Below are positions 1-8,927 of a DNA stretch of 64,000 nucleotides, one piece after another. The position numbers were made by a program, and so were the translations under genes. Numbering within the stretch: the first letter of the stretch is position 1; each line of letters opens with the position of its first letter. The DNA is from Streptomyces sp. WP-1 (GTDB lineage Bacteria > Actinomycetota > Actinomycetes > Streptomycetales > Streptomycetaceae). The notes below the pieces were generated by a model. The model was not told the origin of the DNA and searched no databases. It saw nothing but the letters and a program-made list of their open reading frames with translations. The stretch is taken from the NCBI RefSeq assembly GCF_030450125.1, contig NZ_CP123923.1:6209501-6273500 (forward strand), written 5' to 3'.

Positions 1-1
1 C

Positions 2-592
2 ATCAAGCGCACGGCCGGCACGTTCAAGCCGCTGATCAGCGGCGGCGACGCCATCTACGGCGGCCAGTACCGTTGCTCGCTCGGCTTCAACGTGCACAGC
101 GGCAGCACCTACTACTTCCTGACCGCCGGGCACTGCGGCCAGGCCGCCTCCACCTGGTACAGCAACTCCGGGCACACCACCACGCTGGGCACCAACGTGG
201 GCTACAGCTTCCCGGGCAACGACTTCGCCCTGGTCAAGTACACCAACTCCGCGGTCGCGCACCCGAGCGCGGTCGGCAGCCAGACCATCTCCAGCGCGGC
301 CACCCCGAGCGTGGGCCAGACCGTCTACCGGCGCGGCTCGACCACCGGTACGCACAGCGGCAAGGTCACCGCGCTCAACGCCACCGTCAACTACGGCAGC
401 GACGGCATCGTCTCCGGCCTGATCCAGACCACGGTCTGCGCCGAGGGCGGCGACAGCGGCGGCCCGCTGTACAACGGGTCCGTCGCCTACGGCCTGACCT
501 CCGGCGGCAGCGGCGACTGCACCTCCGGCGGTACGACCTTCTTCCAGCCGGTGACCGAGGCGCTGAGCTACTACGGCGTCACGCTCCCCTGA
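2..592 (+). CDS. Secreted serine protease, streptogrisin type (5' end outside window)
   Basis: This is the C-terminal part of a secreted chymotrypsin-like serine protease (family S1, streptogrisin/alpha-lytic protease group). The reading frame is open from base 2. About eleven residues of propeptide are followed by ISGGDAIY, the usual mature N terminus of streptogrisins, from about base 35. The catalytic His lies in TAGHC, the Asp in GNDFALVKY and the Ser in GGDSGGP, and cysteine pairs sit near the His and Ser motifs. The C terminus [13 protein letters not shown] is typical. Signal peptide and most of the propeptide lie left of the window, so the exact paralogue (SGPB-, SGPA- or SGPD-like) cannot be fixed. 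A paralogue follows at 946. The family is made as a preproprotein that folds with its prodomain and cleaves itself outside the cell. Confidence 0.93.
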   Translation: MKRTAGTFKPLISGGDAIYGGQYRCSLGFNVHSGSTYYFLTAGHCGQAASTWYSNSGHTTTLGTNVGYSFPGNDFALVKYTNSAVAHPSAVGSQTISSAATPSVGQTVYRRGSTTGTHSGKVTALNATVNYGSDGIVSGLIQTTVCAEGGDSGGPLYNGSVAYGLTSGGSGDCTSGGTTFFQPVTEALSYYGVTLP

Positions 593-623
593 AGCGGCCC
601 CGGCTTCGGCCGGGTCGCTGTGA

Positions 624-657
624 GCCCCCGCACAGATGCGCCTGTGCGGGGGCTTCT
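624..657 (+). terminator. Rho-independent terminator after the first protease gene
   Basis: A perfect 12-bp stem (GCCCCCGCACAG at 624-635 pairing with 642-653) encloses a six-base loop and is followed by TTCTTC. It begins 31 bases after the protease stop codon and should isolate this gene from the second protease. Confidence 0.85.
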
Positions 658-945
658 TCATGTCCGGCTTGTGAAGGAAGGGCGACGGCGGCGAATGAAA
701 CAAGCCACGCCTCGTCGTCACGTTCCGATGAGCGCCACTCGCCCGTAGTGTTTGCGCCCCGGAATTTACTCGGTGGTGACGGTGGGTCACCTGTGAACGG
801 GCGTGCGAGGGCCGTTCCCCGGTGCGTCCGGAACTCGGCCTTGTGGGTTCCCTGTGGGTTTCGGAAGAGTGAGCGCTCGTCAACCAGCCTTCCGGTCGTC
901 GGATCCCCACAATCCGGCGGTCGTCCCCCCACAGGAGGACATGAG

Positions 946-2028
946 TTGAAGCACCGACGCATACCCAGGCGCCGGCTCGTGATGGCCGGCGCGGGTGTCG
1001 CCGCGCTGGCCGCAGCGGGTGTCACCTTGCAGAATGCGAACGCCAGTGAGCCCGCGAAGCCCGCTGTCCAGGCCCGGCCGCTGTCCGCTCCGGCGGCCGC
1101 GACGCTGGCCTCCGACCTGACCGCCCGTCTCGGCGCGGACACGGCGGGCAGCTACTACGACGCCAAGGCCAAGAGCCTCGTCGTGAACGTGCTCGACAAG
1201 ACGGCCGCCAAGGCGGTCGAGGCCAAGGGTGCCAAGGCCAGAATCGTCACCCGCACCCTCGCCCAGCTCGACGGCGCCCGTGCGACGCTGAAGAAGGACG
1301 CGACCATCCCGGGCACGTCCTGGTCCGTCGACCCGGTGTCGAACAAGGTCGTCGTCACGGCCGACAAGTCCGTCACCGGCGCCCGGTGGGACAAGCTGAG
1401 CAAGGTGGTCGGCGGGCTCGGCGGCGCGGCCGAACTCAAGCGGTTCCAGGGCGAGTACAAGCCCTTCATCGCCGGCGGCGACGCCATCAACGGCTCCGGC
1501 GGCCGCTGCTCGCTCGGCTTCAACGTGGTCAAGGACGGGCAGCCGTACTTCCTGACCGCCGGGCACTGCACCGCGGACATCTCCAGCTGGTCGGACGCCG
1601 ACGGCGACGCGATCGGGCAGAACGCGGAGTCGCACTTCCCGGGCACCGACTTCGGGCTGGTCAAGTACACCTCGGACGCCGCCCACCCGAGCGAGGTCGA
1701 CCTCTACGACGGCTCGACCCAGAAGATCACCGGCGCCGCCGAGGCCACGGTGGGCATGAAGGTCACGCGCAGCGGGTCCACCACCCATGTGCACGACGGC
1801 ACGGTCACCGGTCTGAACGCCACCGTGAACTACCAGGAGGGCTCGGTCAGCGGGCTGATCCAGACCGACGTCTGCGCCGAGCCCGGCGACAGCGGCGGCT
1901 CGCTGTTCTCCGGTGACAAGGCGATCGGCCTGACCTCCGGCGGCAGCGGCGACTGCGGCTCCGGCGGGGAGACCTTCTTCCAGCCGGTCACCGCCGCCCT
2001 CTCCGCCACGGGCACCACGATCGGCTGA
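946..2028 (+). CDS. sprD: Secreted serine protease, streptogrisin D-like preproprotein
   Basis: This is a full-length preproprotein of 360 residues. The TTG start at 946 is chosen because AGGAGG sits seven bases upstream (933-938) and the reading starts [14 protein letters not shown], a twin-Arg-rich signal region like that I recall for streptogrisin D. A hydrophobic stretch (about residues 12-30) ends near ANAS. A prodomain of about 140 residues follows, and the mature enzyme begins IAGGDAIN at about residue 175. The triad lies in [15 protein letters not shown] and GDSGGS. It is a paralogue of the truncated gene to the left, with which it shares the closing SGGSGDC and FFQPVT segments. The gene has its own 5' region and terminator, so it is probably monocistronic. 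The symbol is by resemblance from memory; a related SGP paralogue is possible. Confidence 0.9.
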   Translation: MKHRRIPRRRLVMAGAGVAALAAAGVTLQNANASEPAKPAVQARPLSAPAAATLASDLTARLGADTAGSYYDAKAKSLVVNVLDKTAAKAVEAKGAKARIVTRTLAQLDGARATLKKDATIPGTSWSVDPVSNKVVVTADKSVTGARWDKLSKVVGGLGGAAELKRFQGEYKPFIAGGDAINGSGGRCSLGFNVVKDGQPYFLTAGHCTADISSWSDADGDAIGQNAESHFPGTDFGLVKYTSDAAHPSEVDLYDGSTQKITGAAEATVGMKVTRSGSTTHVHDGTVTGLNATVNYQEGSVSGLIQTDVCAEPGDSGGSLFSGDKAIGLTSGGSGDCGSGGETFFQPVTAALSATGTTIG

Positions 2029-2049
2029 CCGCCGGGACACCACCACCTC

Positions 2050-2087
2050 GACGCCCGCCCCGAATGCCCGGGGCGGGCGTCGTGCTT
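2050..2087 (+). terminator. Rho-independent terminator after the streptogrisin D-like gene
   Basis: A perfect 13-bp stem (GACGCCCGCCCCG at 2050-2062 with 2069-2081) with a six-base loop is followed by TGCTTTCG. It lies 22 bases past the stop codon. Confidence 0.85.
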
Positions 2088-2212
2088 TCGGCCATCGGGC
2101 ACTCCCCGCTCATCCGCCGGTCACCCCCGGTGAAGCCCAGTGAAGAATCACTCACGTGTTCGAACAGCACTCGCCGACCAGCATGGATGAGGCTAGAGTG
2201 GCTGGCGGGTAT

Positions 2213-2228
2213 TCGAACGAGCGTACGA
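2213..2228. promoter_or_regulatory. LexA (SOS) box upstream of dnaE2
   Basis: TCGAAC-GAGC-GTACGA differs from the actinobacterial SOS palindrome TCGAAC-N4-GTTCGA by one base. It ends 51 bases before the dnaE2 ATG. A further TTCGAAC half site stands at 2159-2165. Placement and sequence both fit LexA repression of the mutasome operon. Confidence 0.75.
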
Positions 2229-2279
2229 TGAACGTATCGGGCGTATGGCTGAAAAGGGGTGGAGTGAGGGAGGTGTGGC

Positions 2280-5200
2280 ATGACGGGCTTCGCCCATCTG
2301 CATGTCGCGTCCGGTTACTCCGCCCGCTACGGCGCCGCCCACCCGGAACAGCTGGCCCGGCGCGCGGCCGAGCGGGGCATGACGGCGCTCGCGCTGACCG
2401 ACCGGGACACGGTCACCGGCGCTGTTCGATTCGCACGGGCGTGTGCGAAGGAAGGGGTACGGCCGCTCTTCGGCGTCGATCTCGCGGTGGAGGCCCTCGC
2501 CCCGCCGCCCCCCGCCCGGAGCCGCCGCACCCCGGCGCGCGGCGGTGCCCATGTGGTCGAGCCGCCGCTGCGCGTCGTCCTGCTCGCCCGGAACCGGGAG
2601 GGCTGGGCGCGGCTGTGCCGGATCACCTCGGCCGCCCACGCGGACGCCCTCGGCGGCCGGCCGCCCATGGTGCCGTGGTCGGCGCTGCGGGAGCACGGCG
2701 GCCCCGGGCTGCTGGCCCTGCTCGGCCCCCTGTCGGAGCCGGCGCGGGCGCTGTCGGTGGGCCGGGAGGACGCCGCGGTACGGCTGCTGGCGCCATGGCG
2801 GGAGGTCTTCGGGCGGGAGGTCCGGCTGGAGACCGTCGCGCAGAAACGTTCCGGCACGGGTCCCGGATCCCTCCGCCTCGCCGCTCGCACCCTGGCGCTG
2901 GCCGACCGCACCGGCACCACCGCCGTCCTCACCAACGCCGTCCGCTACGCCGACCCCGGCCAGCACCGCCTCGCCGACGTCCTGGACGCGGCCCGGCTGC
3001 TGCGCCCGGTCGACCGGCGCCGCCTGGACAGCGGGCAGCGCTGGCTCAAGGACGAGCGGGCGATGACGGTCCTCGCGCGCATGATCGCCGAGTGCGCCGG
3101 AGCCGACGAGCGGCGGGCCCGCCGGCTGCTCGCGGACACCGCCGCCACGGCCGCCGGGTGCGCCCTCGACCCCCGTGCCGGTCTCGGCCTCGGCACCCAC
3201 CGCTTCCCCGAGCCCGCGCTCTTCGGCGCCGACCCCGGGGCGGCCGGTGCCGCCCGGCTGCTGCGCCGGCGCTGCGCGGAGGGCCTGGCCCGCCGGGGCC
3301 TCGACCGCGACCCGGTGGCGCTCGCCCGCCTCGACGAGGAACTGGCCGTGATCTCCCGGCTGCGCTACGACTCGTACTTCCTCGCCGTCGGCCAGGTCGT
3401 CGCCGACATCCGCGCCAAGGGCATCCGGGTCGCGGCCCGCGGCTCGGGCGCCGGCTCGCTGGTCTGCCACGCGCTGGGCATCGCCACCGCCAACCCGCTC
3501 GAACACCGCCTGCTGTTCGAACGGTTCCTCAGCGACCGCCGGGTCTCGCTGCCCGACATCGACATCGACGTGGAGTCCGCGCGCCGGCTGGAGGGCTACG
3601 ACACGATCTTCGAGCGGTTCGGCAAGGAGCGGGTCGCGGTCACCGCGATGCCCGAGACCTACCGGGCGCGCCGGGCCCTGCGCGACACCGGCCTCGCCCT
3701 CGGCATCGCGCCCGCGGAGGTCGACCGGATCGCCAAGAGCTTCCCGCACCTGCGCGCCTCGGACATCACCGGCGCCCTCGCGGAACTGCCCGAACTGCGC
3801 CAACTCGCGGCCGAGGCGGGCCGGTTCGGGCCGCTGTGGGAGCTGGCCGAGGGGCTCGACTCGCTGGTCCACGGCATGGCCATGCACCCCTGCGGCGTGG
3901 TCATCAGCGACGCGACCCTGCTGGACCGGCTGCCGGTGCAGCCCACCCCGCAGGGCGACTACCCGATGGCCATGGCCGCGAAGGAGGAGATCGAGGCGCT
4001 CGGCAACATCAAGCTCGACGTCCTGGGCGTGCGGATGCAGTCCGCGATGGCCCACGCGGTCGCGGAGCTCGAACGGACCACCGGCGACCGCGTCGACCTG
4101 GACGACCCCGGACAGGTGCCGCTGGACGACGTGTTCGCGTTCAAGCTCATCCAGGAGAGCCAGACCCTCGGCCTGTTCCAGCTGGAATCGCCCGGCCAGC
4201 AGGACCTGCTGTCCCGGCTCCGGCCGCGCAACCAGCAGGACGTCATCGCCGACATCAGCCTCTTCCGCCCGGGACCGGTCGCGGGCGGCATGCCCGAGCG
4301 GTACATCGCCGCCCGCCACGGCGGCACACCGCGGTACGCCCACCCGGACCTGGAGCCGGTGCTCGCCGACACCTACGGCGTGACCATCTGGCACGAGCAG
4401 GTCATCGAGACGCTGGTGGTGCTGACCGGCTGCGACCCGGCCTTCGCGGAGATCACCCGGCGGGCGCTCGGCGACAAGGAGCGGCTGCCCGAGATCAGGG
4501 ACTGGTTCCACCGGCTCTCCCGCGCCCGAGGCTACGACGCGGCGGTGCGGGAGGAGGTCTGGCGGACGATCGAGGCCTTCGGGGCGTACGGCTTCTGCCG
4601 GGCGCACGCGGTCGCCTTCGCCGTACCGGCCCTGCAGAGCGCCTGGCTCAAGGCGCACCATCCGGCCTTCCTGCTGGCCGGGCTGCTCGAACACGACCCC
4701 GGGATGTGGCCCAAGCGGGTGCTGGTCGCCGACGCGCGCCGGCGCGGGGTGCCGGTGCTGCCCGTCGACGTCAACCGGTCCGCGACCCGGCACACCGTGG
4801 AGAAGACCGACGAGGACCGGTGGGGGGTGCGCCTCGCGCTGTCCGCCGTGCACGGCATCGGCGAGCAGGAGTGCGCGCGGATCGAGGCGGGGCAGCCGTA
4901 CGGATCGCTGTCCGACTTCTGGCAGCGGGCCCGGCCCAGCCGGCCGGTCGCCGAACGCCTCGCGGAGATCGGGGCGTTGGGCGCCCTGCACGACGGCCGA
5001 CTCACCCGGCGCGATCTGCTGCTCCAGCTCGCCGAACTGCACCGGGCCGCCCGCAACCGGTCCGCGGGCACCGGCCAACTGCCCCTGATCGCGGGGGCCG
5101 TCGGCGGGTCCGAGCCGAGCGGGCTGCCGGAGCTGACCGGACGCGAGGCGCTCGGCGCCGAGTTGAACACCCTCGGCATCGACGTCTCCAAGCACCTGAT

Positions 5201-5732
5201 GGAGTACCACCACCGGCTGCTGCGGGAGATCGGCGCGACCGACGCGGCGCATCTGTCCGGGCTGCGCGCCGGGCGGCAGGTGCTGGTCGCGGGTGTCCGG
5301 GCCTCGACGCAGACCCCGCCGATCGCGAGCGGCAAGCGGATCATCTTCGTCACCCTGGAGGACGGCTCCGGCCTGGTCGACCTGGCCTTCTTCGAGGACT
5401 CCCACCCGGCCTGCGCGTACACCGTCTTCCACAGCGGGCTGCTGCTGGTGCGCGGCACGGTGCAGGTGCGCGGCACCCGCCGTACCGTCGTCGGCACCAT
5501 GGCCTGGGACCTCGACCGGATCGCCGCCGCCCGCCGCGACCACGGTCCCGAGGCCGCGCTCGCCCTCCTCGGCGAGCGCCACCCGCATCCGACCCCCGCC
5601 CAGCCGGGGCGCACCCTGGCCAACGGCACCACCGGCGCCCGTCTGCACCCGTACGCCGATCTGCTGCCCGCCGGCAGCCGCTCGGCCGACCTGAAGAAGT
5701 TCGGTTACACCAGTCCGGGGAGCGCGGGATGA
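2280..5732 (+). CDS. dnaE2: Error-prone DNA polymerase III alpha subunit (DnaE2/ImuC)
   Basis: A C-family DNA polymerase of 1150 residues. The N terminus carries a PHP domain beginning FAHLHVASGYSARYG. The palm catalytic aspartates are in PDIDIDVES at about residue 424, corresponding to the PDFDxDF motif of DnaE. The C-terminal OB fold (IIFVTLEDGSGLVDLAFF) is near residue 1020. The length and the immediate coupling to a Y-family relative identify it as DnaE2 (ImuC), used for translesion synthesis after DNA damage, and not the replicative DnaE1. The start is fixed by the ATG at 2280 behind GTGAGGGAGG. The stop codon overlaps the next start as ATGA. A LexA box lies upstream. Confidence 0.93.
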   Translation: MTGFAHLHVASGYSARYGAAHPEQLARRAAERGMTALALTDRDTVTGAVRFARACAKEGVRPLFGVDLAVEALAPPPPARSRRTPARGGAHVVEPPLRVVLLARNREGWARLCRITSAAHADALGGRPPMVPWSALREHGGPGLLALLGPLSEPARALSVGREDAAVRLLAPWREVFGREVRLETVAQKRSGTGPGSLRLAARTLALADRTGTTAVLTNAVRYADPGQHRLADVLDAARLLRPVDRRRLDSGQRWLKDERAMTVLARMIAECAGADERRARRLLADTAATAAGCALDPRAGLGLGTHRFPEPALFGADPGAAGAARLLRRRCAEGLARRGLDRDPVALARLDEELAVISRLRYDSYFLAVGQVVADIRAKGIRVAARGSGAGSLVCHALGIATANPLEHRLLFERFLSDRRVSLPDIDIDVESARRLEGYDTIFERFGKERVAVTAMPETYRARRALRDTGLALGIAPAEVDRIAKSFPHLRASDITGALAELPELRQLAAEAGRFGPLWELAEGLDSLVHGMAMHPCGVVISDATLLDRLPVQPTPQGDYPMAMAAKEEIEALGNIKLDVLGVRMQSAMAHAVAELERTTGDRVDLDDPGQVPLDDVFAFKLIQESQTLGLFQLESPGQQDLLSRLRPRNQQDVIADISLFRPGPVAGGMPERYIAARHGGTPRYAHPDLEPVLADTYGVTIWHEQVIETLVVLTGCDPAFAEITRRALGDKERLPEIRDWFHRLSRARGYDAAVREEVWRTIEAFGAYGFCRAHAVAFAVPALQSAWLKAHHPAFLLAGLLEHDPGMWPKRVLVADARRRGVPVLPVDVNRSATRHTVEKTDEDRWGVRLALSAVHGIGEQECARIEAGQPYGSLSDFWQRARPSRPVAERLAEIGALGALHDGRLTRRDLLLQLAELHRAARNRSAGTGQLPLIAGAVGGSEPSGLPELTGREALGAELNTLGIDVSKHLMEYHHRLLREIGATDAAHLSGLRAGRQVLVAGVRASTQTPPIASGKRIIFVTLEDGSGLVDLAFFEDSHPACAYTVFHSGLLLVRGTVQVRGTRRTVVGTMAWDLDRIAAARRDHGPEAALALLGERHPHPTPAQPGRTLANGTTGARLHPYADLLPAGSRSADLKKFGYTSPGSAG

Positions 5733-6757
5733 GCATCCGTCAGCGGCACATCGCCCATCTGTATCTGCACGGCTCGCTGAACGAGGAGCAGTACGGCCAT
5801 GTAATCGAACTGGTGTCCGGCATCACGCCCCATGTGCAGGAGATGCCGCCCGACGCCGTACAGCTGGACCTGACCTCGGCGCTCCGGTACTTCGGGCTGT
5901 CCCCCTACGACGTGGTCCAGATGACGATGATGCGCCTGAAGGCCCTCTACGGCATCGACGGCAGCGCGGGACTCGCGGGCAACCGGATGCTCGCGGCGAT
6001 GGCGGCCGACGCGTCCGCGCCGGGGGAGACCACCTGGGTGCCCGCCGAGCGGGCCGCCGCATGGCTGCGCCCCCGGCCGGTCACCGCGCTGCCGGGGATC
6101 GGCCGCGCCACCGCGGCGACGCTCGGCCGGTACGGGCTGCACAGCGTCGGCCAGCTCGCCGACCTGTCCCCGGCCACCCTGCAACGCCTGCTCGGCGCGG
6201 GCACCGCCCGGCTGCTGGCCGAACGCGCCCGCGGCCACGACCCGCGCCCGGTCGTGCCCCGGGAACCGGCGGACCGGCTGATCGCCGACCTCGTGCTGGA
6301 GCGGGACTGCCTCGACCCGGCGGAGCGGCACCGGTCCGTGCTCGGGCTCGCCGACCGGATCGGCCAACTCCTGCGCGGCGAGCGGCGGGTGGCGGGCCGG
6401 GTCACCCTCACCGTGCGCTACGCCGACCGCAGCTCCAGCACCCGGGCGCACACCCTGCCGGAGGCCACCGACCATTCGCCCGCCCTCGCGGCGGCGGCCC
6501 TCGGTCTGCTGTCCTCCCTCGGCCTGCAACGGGCCCGGGTGCGCGCCTTCACGCTCCGCGCCGACCGGCTCCGCCCGGCCGCCGACGCCTTCCACCAGCT
6601 CTCCCTCGACCCCGGCGACACCCGCGCCCGTGCCGCCGAGGCCGCCGCCGACCGCGCCCGCCGGCGCTTCGGGCCGGACGCGGTACGGCCCGCCGCGACG
6701 GCGCGCCTTCCTCGTGACTCCCGTGCCGGCGGGGTCAGTTGGCCCATGGCGGGGTGA
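5729..6757 (+). CDS. ImuB-like Y-family polymerase relative, catalytically degenerate
   Basis: A 342-residue Y-family (DinB/UmuC) relative, translated by ATGA coupling from dnaE2. It starts IAHLYLHGSLNEEQYG and therefore lacks the MDxDxF segment that provides the first catalytic carboxylate. The position of the usual SIDEAxLD motif reads PPDAVQLDLT, so the acidic pair is incomplete. A helix-hairpin-helix (ALPGIGRATAATLGRYG, about residue 120) and the little-finger region follow. In known mutasomes ImuB is such an inactive adaptor that brings DnaE2 to the beta clamp, and the gene position supports that role here. No third partner (ImuA or ImuA') is visible next to it. The 3' end overlaps the convergent cupin gene by 23 bases. 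Confidence 0.82.
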   Translation: MSIRQRHIAHLYLHGSLNEEQYGHVIELVSGITPHVQEMPPDAVQLDLTSALRYFGLSPYDVVQMTMMRLKALYGIDGSAGLAGNRMLAAMAADASAPGETTWVPAERAAAWLRPRPVTALPGIGRATAATLGRYGLHSVGQLADLSPATLQRLLGAGTARLLAERARGHDPRPVVPREPADRLIADLVLERDCLDPAERHRSVLGLADRIGQLLRGERRVAGRVTLTVRYADRSSSTRAHTLPEATDHSPALAAAALGLLSSLGLQRARVRAFTLRADRLRPAADAFHQLSLDPGDTRARAAEAAADRARRRFGPDAVRPAATARLPRDSRAGGVSWPMAG

Positions 6758-7109
6758 GCCGGCTGCCGTCCGCCAGTTCGGCCGTGAGCCCGACGGAGGT
6801 GGTGACCCAGGAGATCGCGGTGTGGTCGGTCGGGTTCTCCACGCCCAGCGCGGACCCGGCGTTGACGATCACCGTGTCGCCCGCGCGCACCCGCTCGGTG
6901 CGCCCGTCGAGCGTGATCAGCAGCTCGCCGACGAGCAGATGGAAGATCTCCTCGTGGCTGACGGTGTGCACCGGGGCCCGGGTGCCGGCCGGGATCTCCC
7001 CGCGCCAGGCGCACAGTTCCGCGCTGCCGGTGAGCGGGGCGGCGTAGGAGATGAAACGGGCGCCGTGGATCTCGTGGGTCACGGCGTCGGACGAGCGGAC
7101 GATGGGCAT
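6735..7109 (-). CDS. Small cupin-domain protein
   Basis: A single cupin of 124 residues. The first cupin motif is HTVSHEEIFHLLVGELLITLDG, with two His and one Glu typical of metal binding, and the second is the GDTVIVNAGSALGVEN segment. The function is unknown; such proteins bind small ligands or act as isomerases or dioxygenases. It is divergently transcribed from a MarR gene across a 91-base gap full of TTGAC inverted repeats, so it is probably the target of that regulator. Its end overlaps the end of the ImuB-like gene. Confidence 0.85.
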   Translation of the reverse strand: MPIVRSSDAVTHEIHGARFISYAAPLTGSAELCAWRGEIPAGTRAPVHTVSHEEIFHLLVGELLITLDGRTERVRAGDTVIVNAGSALGVENPTDHTAISWVTTSVGLTAELADGSRLTPPWAN

Positions 7110-7135
7110 GGCCGGGTTCTCCGTTCGAGTAACTG

Positions 7136-7183
7136 GTCAAGCAGGTTGACTATATGGTCAGGCTACTTGACCAATACGTCAAG
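7136..7183. promoter_or_regulatory. MarR-type operator cluster between cupin and marR genes
   Basis: Two inverted repeats share the same half site. GTCAA (7136-7140) faces TTGAC (7146-7150), and CTTGAC (7166-7171) faces GTCAAG (7178-7183). They fill the divergent promoter region and suit autorepression plus control of the cupin gene by the MarR protein. The pairing is read directly; the regulator assignment is inferred from position. Confidence 0.6.
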
Positions 7184-7200
7184 GGTGTTTCAATGCCCTC

Positions 7201-7647
7201 GTGCAGAACTCCGACGCCATGGCCCTGTCCGCCACCCTGCTCGCCGCGGCGGGCGGGCTCACCCAGTGCATCCATGAGGGGGTCGTGGCGCGCGGCTTCA
7301 CCGACCTGCGGCCCGCGCACGGATTCGCCTTCGTGCGGCTCGCGCCGGACGGGGCCACCGTCACCGAGCTCGCCGCGCACCTCGGGGTGACCAAGCAGGC
7401 GGCGAGCCAGCTGGTGGACGAGGTGGTGCGCCGGGGGTACGCCGAGCGGCGGCCGCACCCGGGGGACGCGCGGGCGCGGCTGATCGTGCTGACCGAGCGC
7501 GGCCGGGCCTGCACCCGGGCGGCGGAGGAGGCGGCGGCCGAGGTGGTCGGCGAGTGGCGCGAGCTGCTGGGCGAGGCGGAAGTGCGGGCGCTGTGGGGGA
7601 GTCTGGCCAGGGTCGCGCCCCACGGGCCGGTGCGGCCCCTGTGGTGA
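7201..7647 (+). CDS. MarR-family transcriptional regulator
   Basis: A 148-residue winged-helix regulator. The HTH is visible as GATVTELAAHLGVTKQAASQLVDEVVRRGYAERR, followed by the wing DARARLIVLTERG, the hallmark MarR core. Flanking helices at both ends would form the dimer interface. The GTG start at 7201 lies directly after the operator region. Divergence from the cupin gene suggests that the two form a sensor and response pair; the ligand is unknown. Confidence 0.9.
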   Translation: MQNSDAMALSATLLAAAGGLTQCIHEGVVARGFTDLRPAHGFAFVRLAPDGATVTELAAHLGVTKQAASQLVDEVVRRGYAERRPHPGDARARLIVLTERGRACTRAAEEAAAEVVGEWRELLGEAEVRALWGSLARVAPHGPVRPLW

Positions 7648-7805
7648 CGGCGCGTCAACGAGGTGGCTGAGGCGGGAAGTTTTACTTACACGTAACTTCC
7701 CTCGGAGGCTACCCGCCCGTAACTTGACGAATGAACAGCATCCTCGTGATCCGGATCACAGGGCCAGTCCGCCGTATCCCCCTTGAGCCGCAAGGAGATC
7801 ACCCG

Positions 7806-8666
7806 ATGCTGCCCTGGAAGCGAGTGCTCAGACCCCTCACCGCGCTGCTGCTGTCCGCCGCCGCGGTCACCCTGCCCGCCACGGCCGCGCACGCCGACAC
7901 CGTCACCCGCACCGGCTGGAACGACTACTCCTGCAAGCCGTCCGCCGCCCACCCCCGCCCCGTCGTGCTGGTCCACGGGACCCTCGGCAACTCGGTCGAC
8001 AACTGGCTCGGCCTCGCCCCCTACCTGGAGGCCCGCGGGTACTGCGTCTTCTCCCTGGACTACGGCCAACTCCCCGGCGTCCCCGTGTTCTTCGGGCTCG
8101 GCCACATCGACCAGTCGGCCGCGCAGCTCGCCACCTTCGTGGACCAGGTGCGCTCCGCCACCGGCGCCGCCAAGGTCGACCTGGTCGGGCACTCCCAGGG
8201 CGGCATGATGCCCCGCTACTACCTGAAGTTCCTCGGCGGCGCGGACAAGGTCAACGCGCTCGTCGGCATCGCCCCCGACAACCACGGCGCCACCATCAGC
8301 GGCCTGACCAAGCTGCTGCCGTACTTCCCCGGCGCCACGGACCTGGTCAAGGCCACCACCCCCGGCCTCGCCGACCAGATACCCGGCTCCGCCTTCCTCA
8401 CCAAGCTCAACGCGGGCGGCGACACCGTGCCCGGGGTGCACTACACGGTCATCGCGACCCAGTACGACGAGGTCGCCACCCCCTGGCGCAGCCAGTACCT
8501 CAGCGGCTCCGACGTGCACAACGTCCTGCTCCAGGACCTGTGCCCGCTGGACCTCTCCGAGCATGTGCTGGCCGGCCTGAGCGACCGCATCGTCTTCCAC
8601 GAGGCCGCCAACGCCCTCGACCCGGCGCACGCGAGCACCACCACCTGCGCCTCCGCCCTCAGCTGA
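7806..8666 (+). CDS. Secreted lipase/esterase, alpha/beta hydrolase
   Basis: A 286-residue secreted hydrolase. The ATG at 7806 is chosen over an in-frame upstream one because AAGGAG stands just before it and the signal peptide (LRPLTALLLSAAAVTLPATAAHA) starts there. The oxyanion segment is VVLVHGTLGN and the nucleophile Ser130 lies in GHSQGG. A late His in LSEHVLAG is likely catalytic. It resembles the secreted Streptomyces triacylglycerol lipases of this fold. A spaced pair of Cys residues may form disulfides. It stands alone between a MarR gene and a convergent small gene. Confidence 0.88.
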   Translation: MLPWKRVLRPLTALLLSAAAVTLPATAAHADTVTRTGWNDYSCKPSAAHPRPVVLVHGTLGNSVDNWLGLAPYLEARGYCVFSLDYGQLPGVPVFFGLGHIDQSAAQLATFVDQVRSATGAAKVDLVGHSQGGMMPRYYLKFLGGADKVNALVGIAPDNHGATISGLTKLLPYFPGATDLVKATTPGLADQIPGSAFLTKLNAGGDTVPGVHYTVIATQYDEVATPWRSQYLSGSDVHNVLLQDLCPLDLSEHVLAGLSDRIVFHEAANALDPAHASTTTCASALS

Positions 8667-8681
8667 CGGCCGGGCGCCGGG

Positions 8682-8816
8682 TCAGCCGTCGGGCCACCAG
8701 GTGCGCGCGATGTCCTTGCGCACCTCGGGGCGCCCCGCCGGACGCTCCTCCGCCTCCTCGCGGACCCGGCGGACGTCCGTCCTCTTCAGCGGCTTCTGCA
8801 CGGATGTACGGCGCAT
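8682..8816 (-). CDS. Small basic protein, 44 residues, unknown function
   Basis: The short gene starts MRRTSVQKPLKRTDV and ends KDIARTWWPDG. It is supported by an excellent ribosome binding site, AAGGAGG five bases before the ATG, and by a composition far from random out-of-frame translation: many Arg, Lys and Glu, and a Trp-Trp pair near the end. No family is recognised. It is convergent with the lipase gene, with only 15 bases between stop codons, and divergent from the truncated methyltransferase. It is small enough to be missed by automatic annotation. Confidence 0.65.
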   Translation of the reverse strand: MRRTSVQKPLKRTDVRRVREEAEERPAGRPEVRKDIARTWWPDG

Positions 8817-8927
8817 GGCTGCCTCCTTCGGCGCCTACCCGGTTCCGCGTGGCGGCGGAGGTAGACGTGTGGGGTGAGAGTTCCTCATTCGTGCGGGACT
8901 GTCAGTGGCGTGTGTCACTTTGCGGCC

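Noticed and set aside
2193..5648. Long minus-strand open frame opposite dnaE2
   Set aside because: Its composition is typical of a reverse-complement shadow, and dnaE2 on the plus strand has full family motifs.
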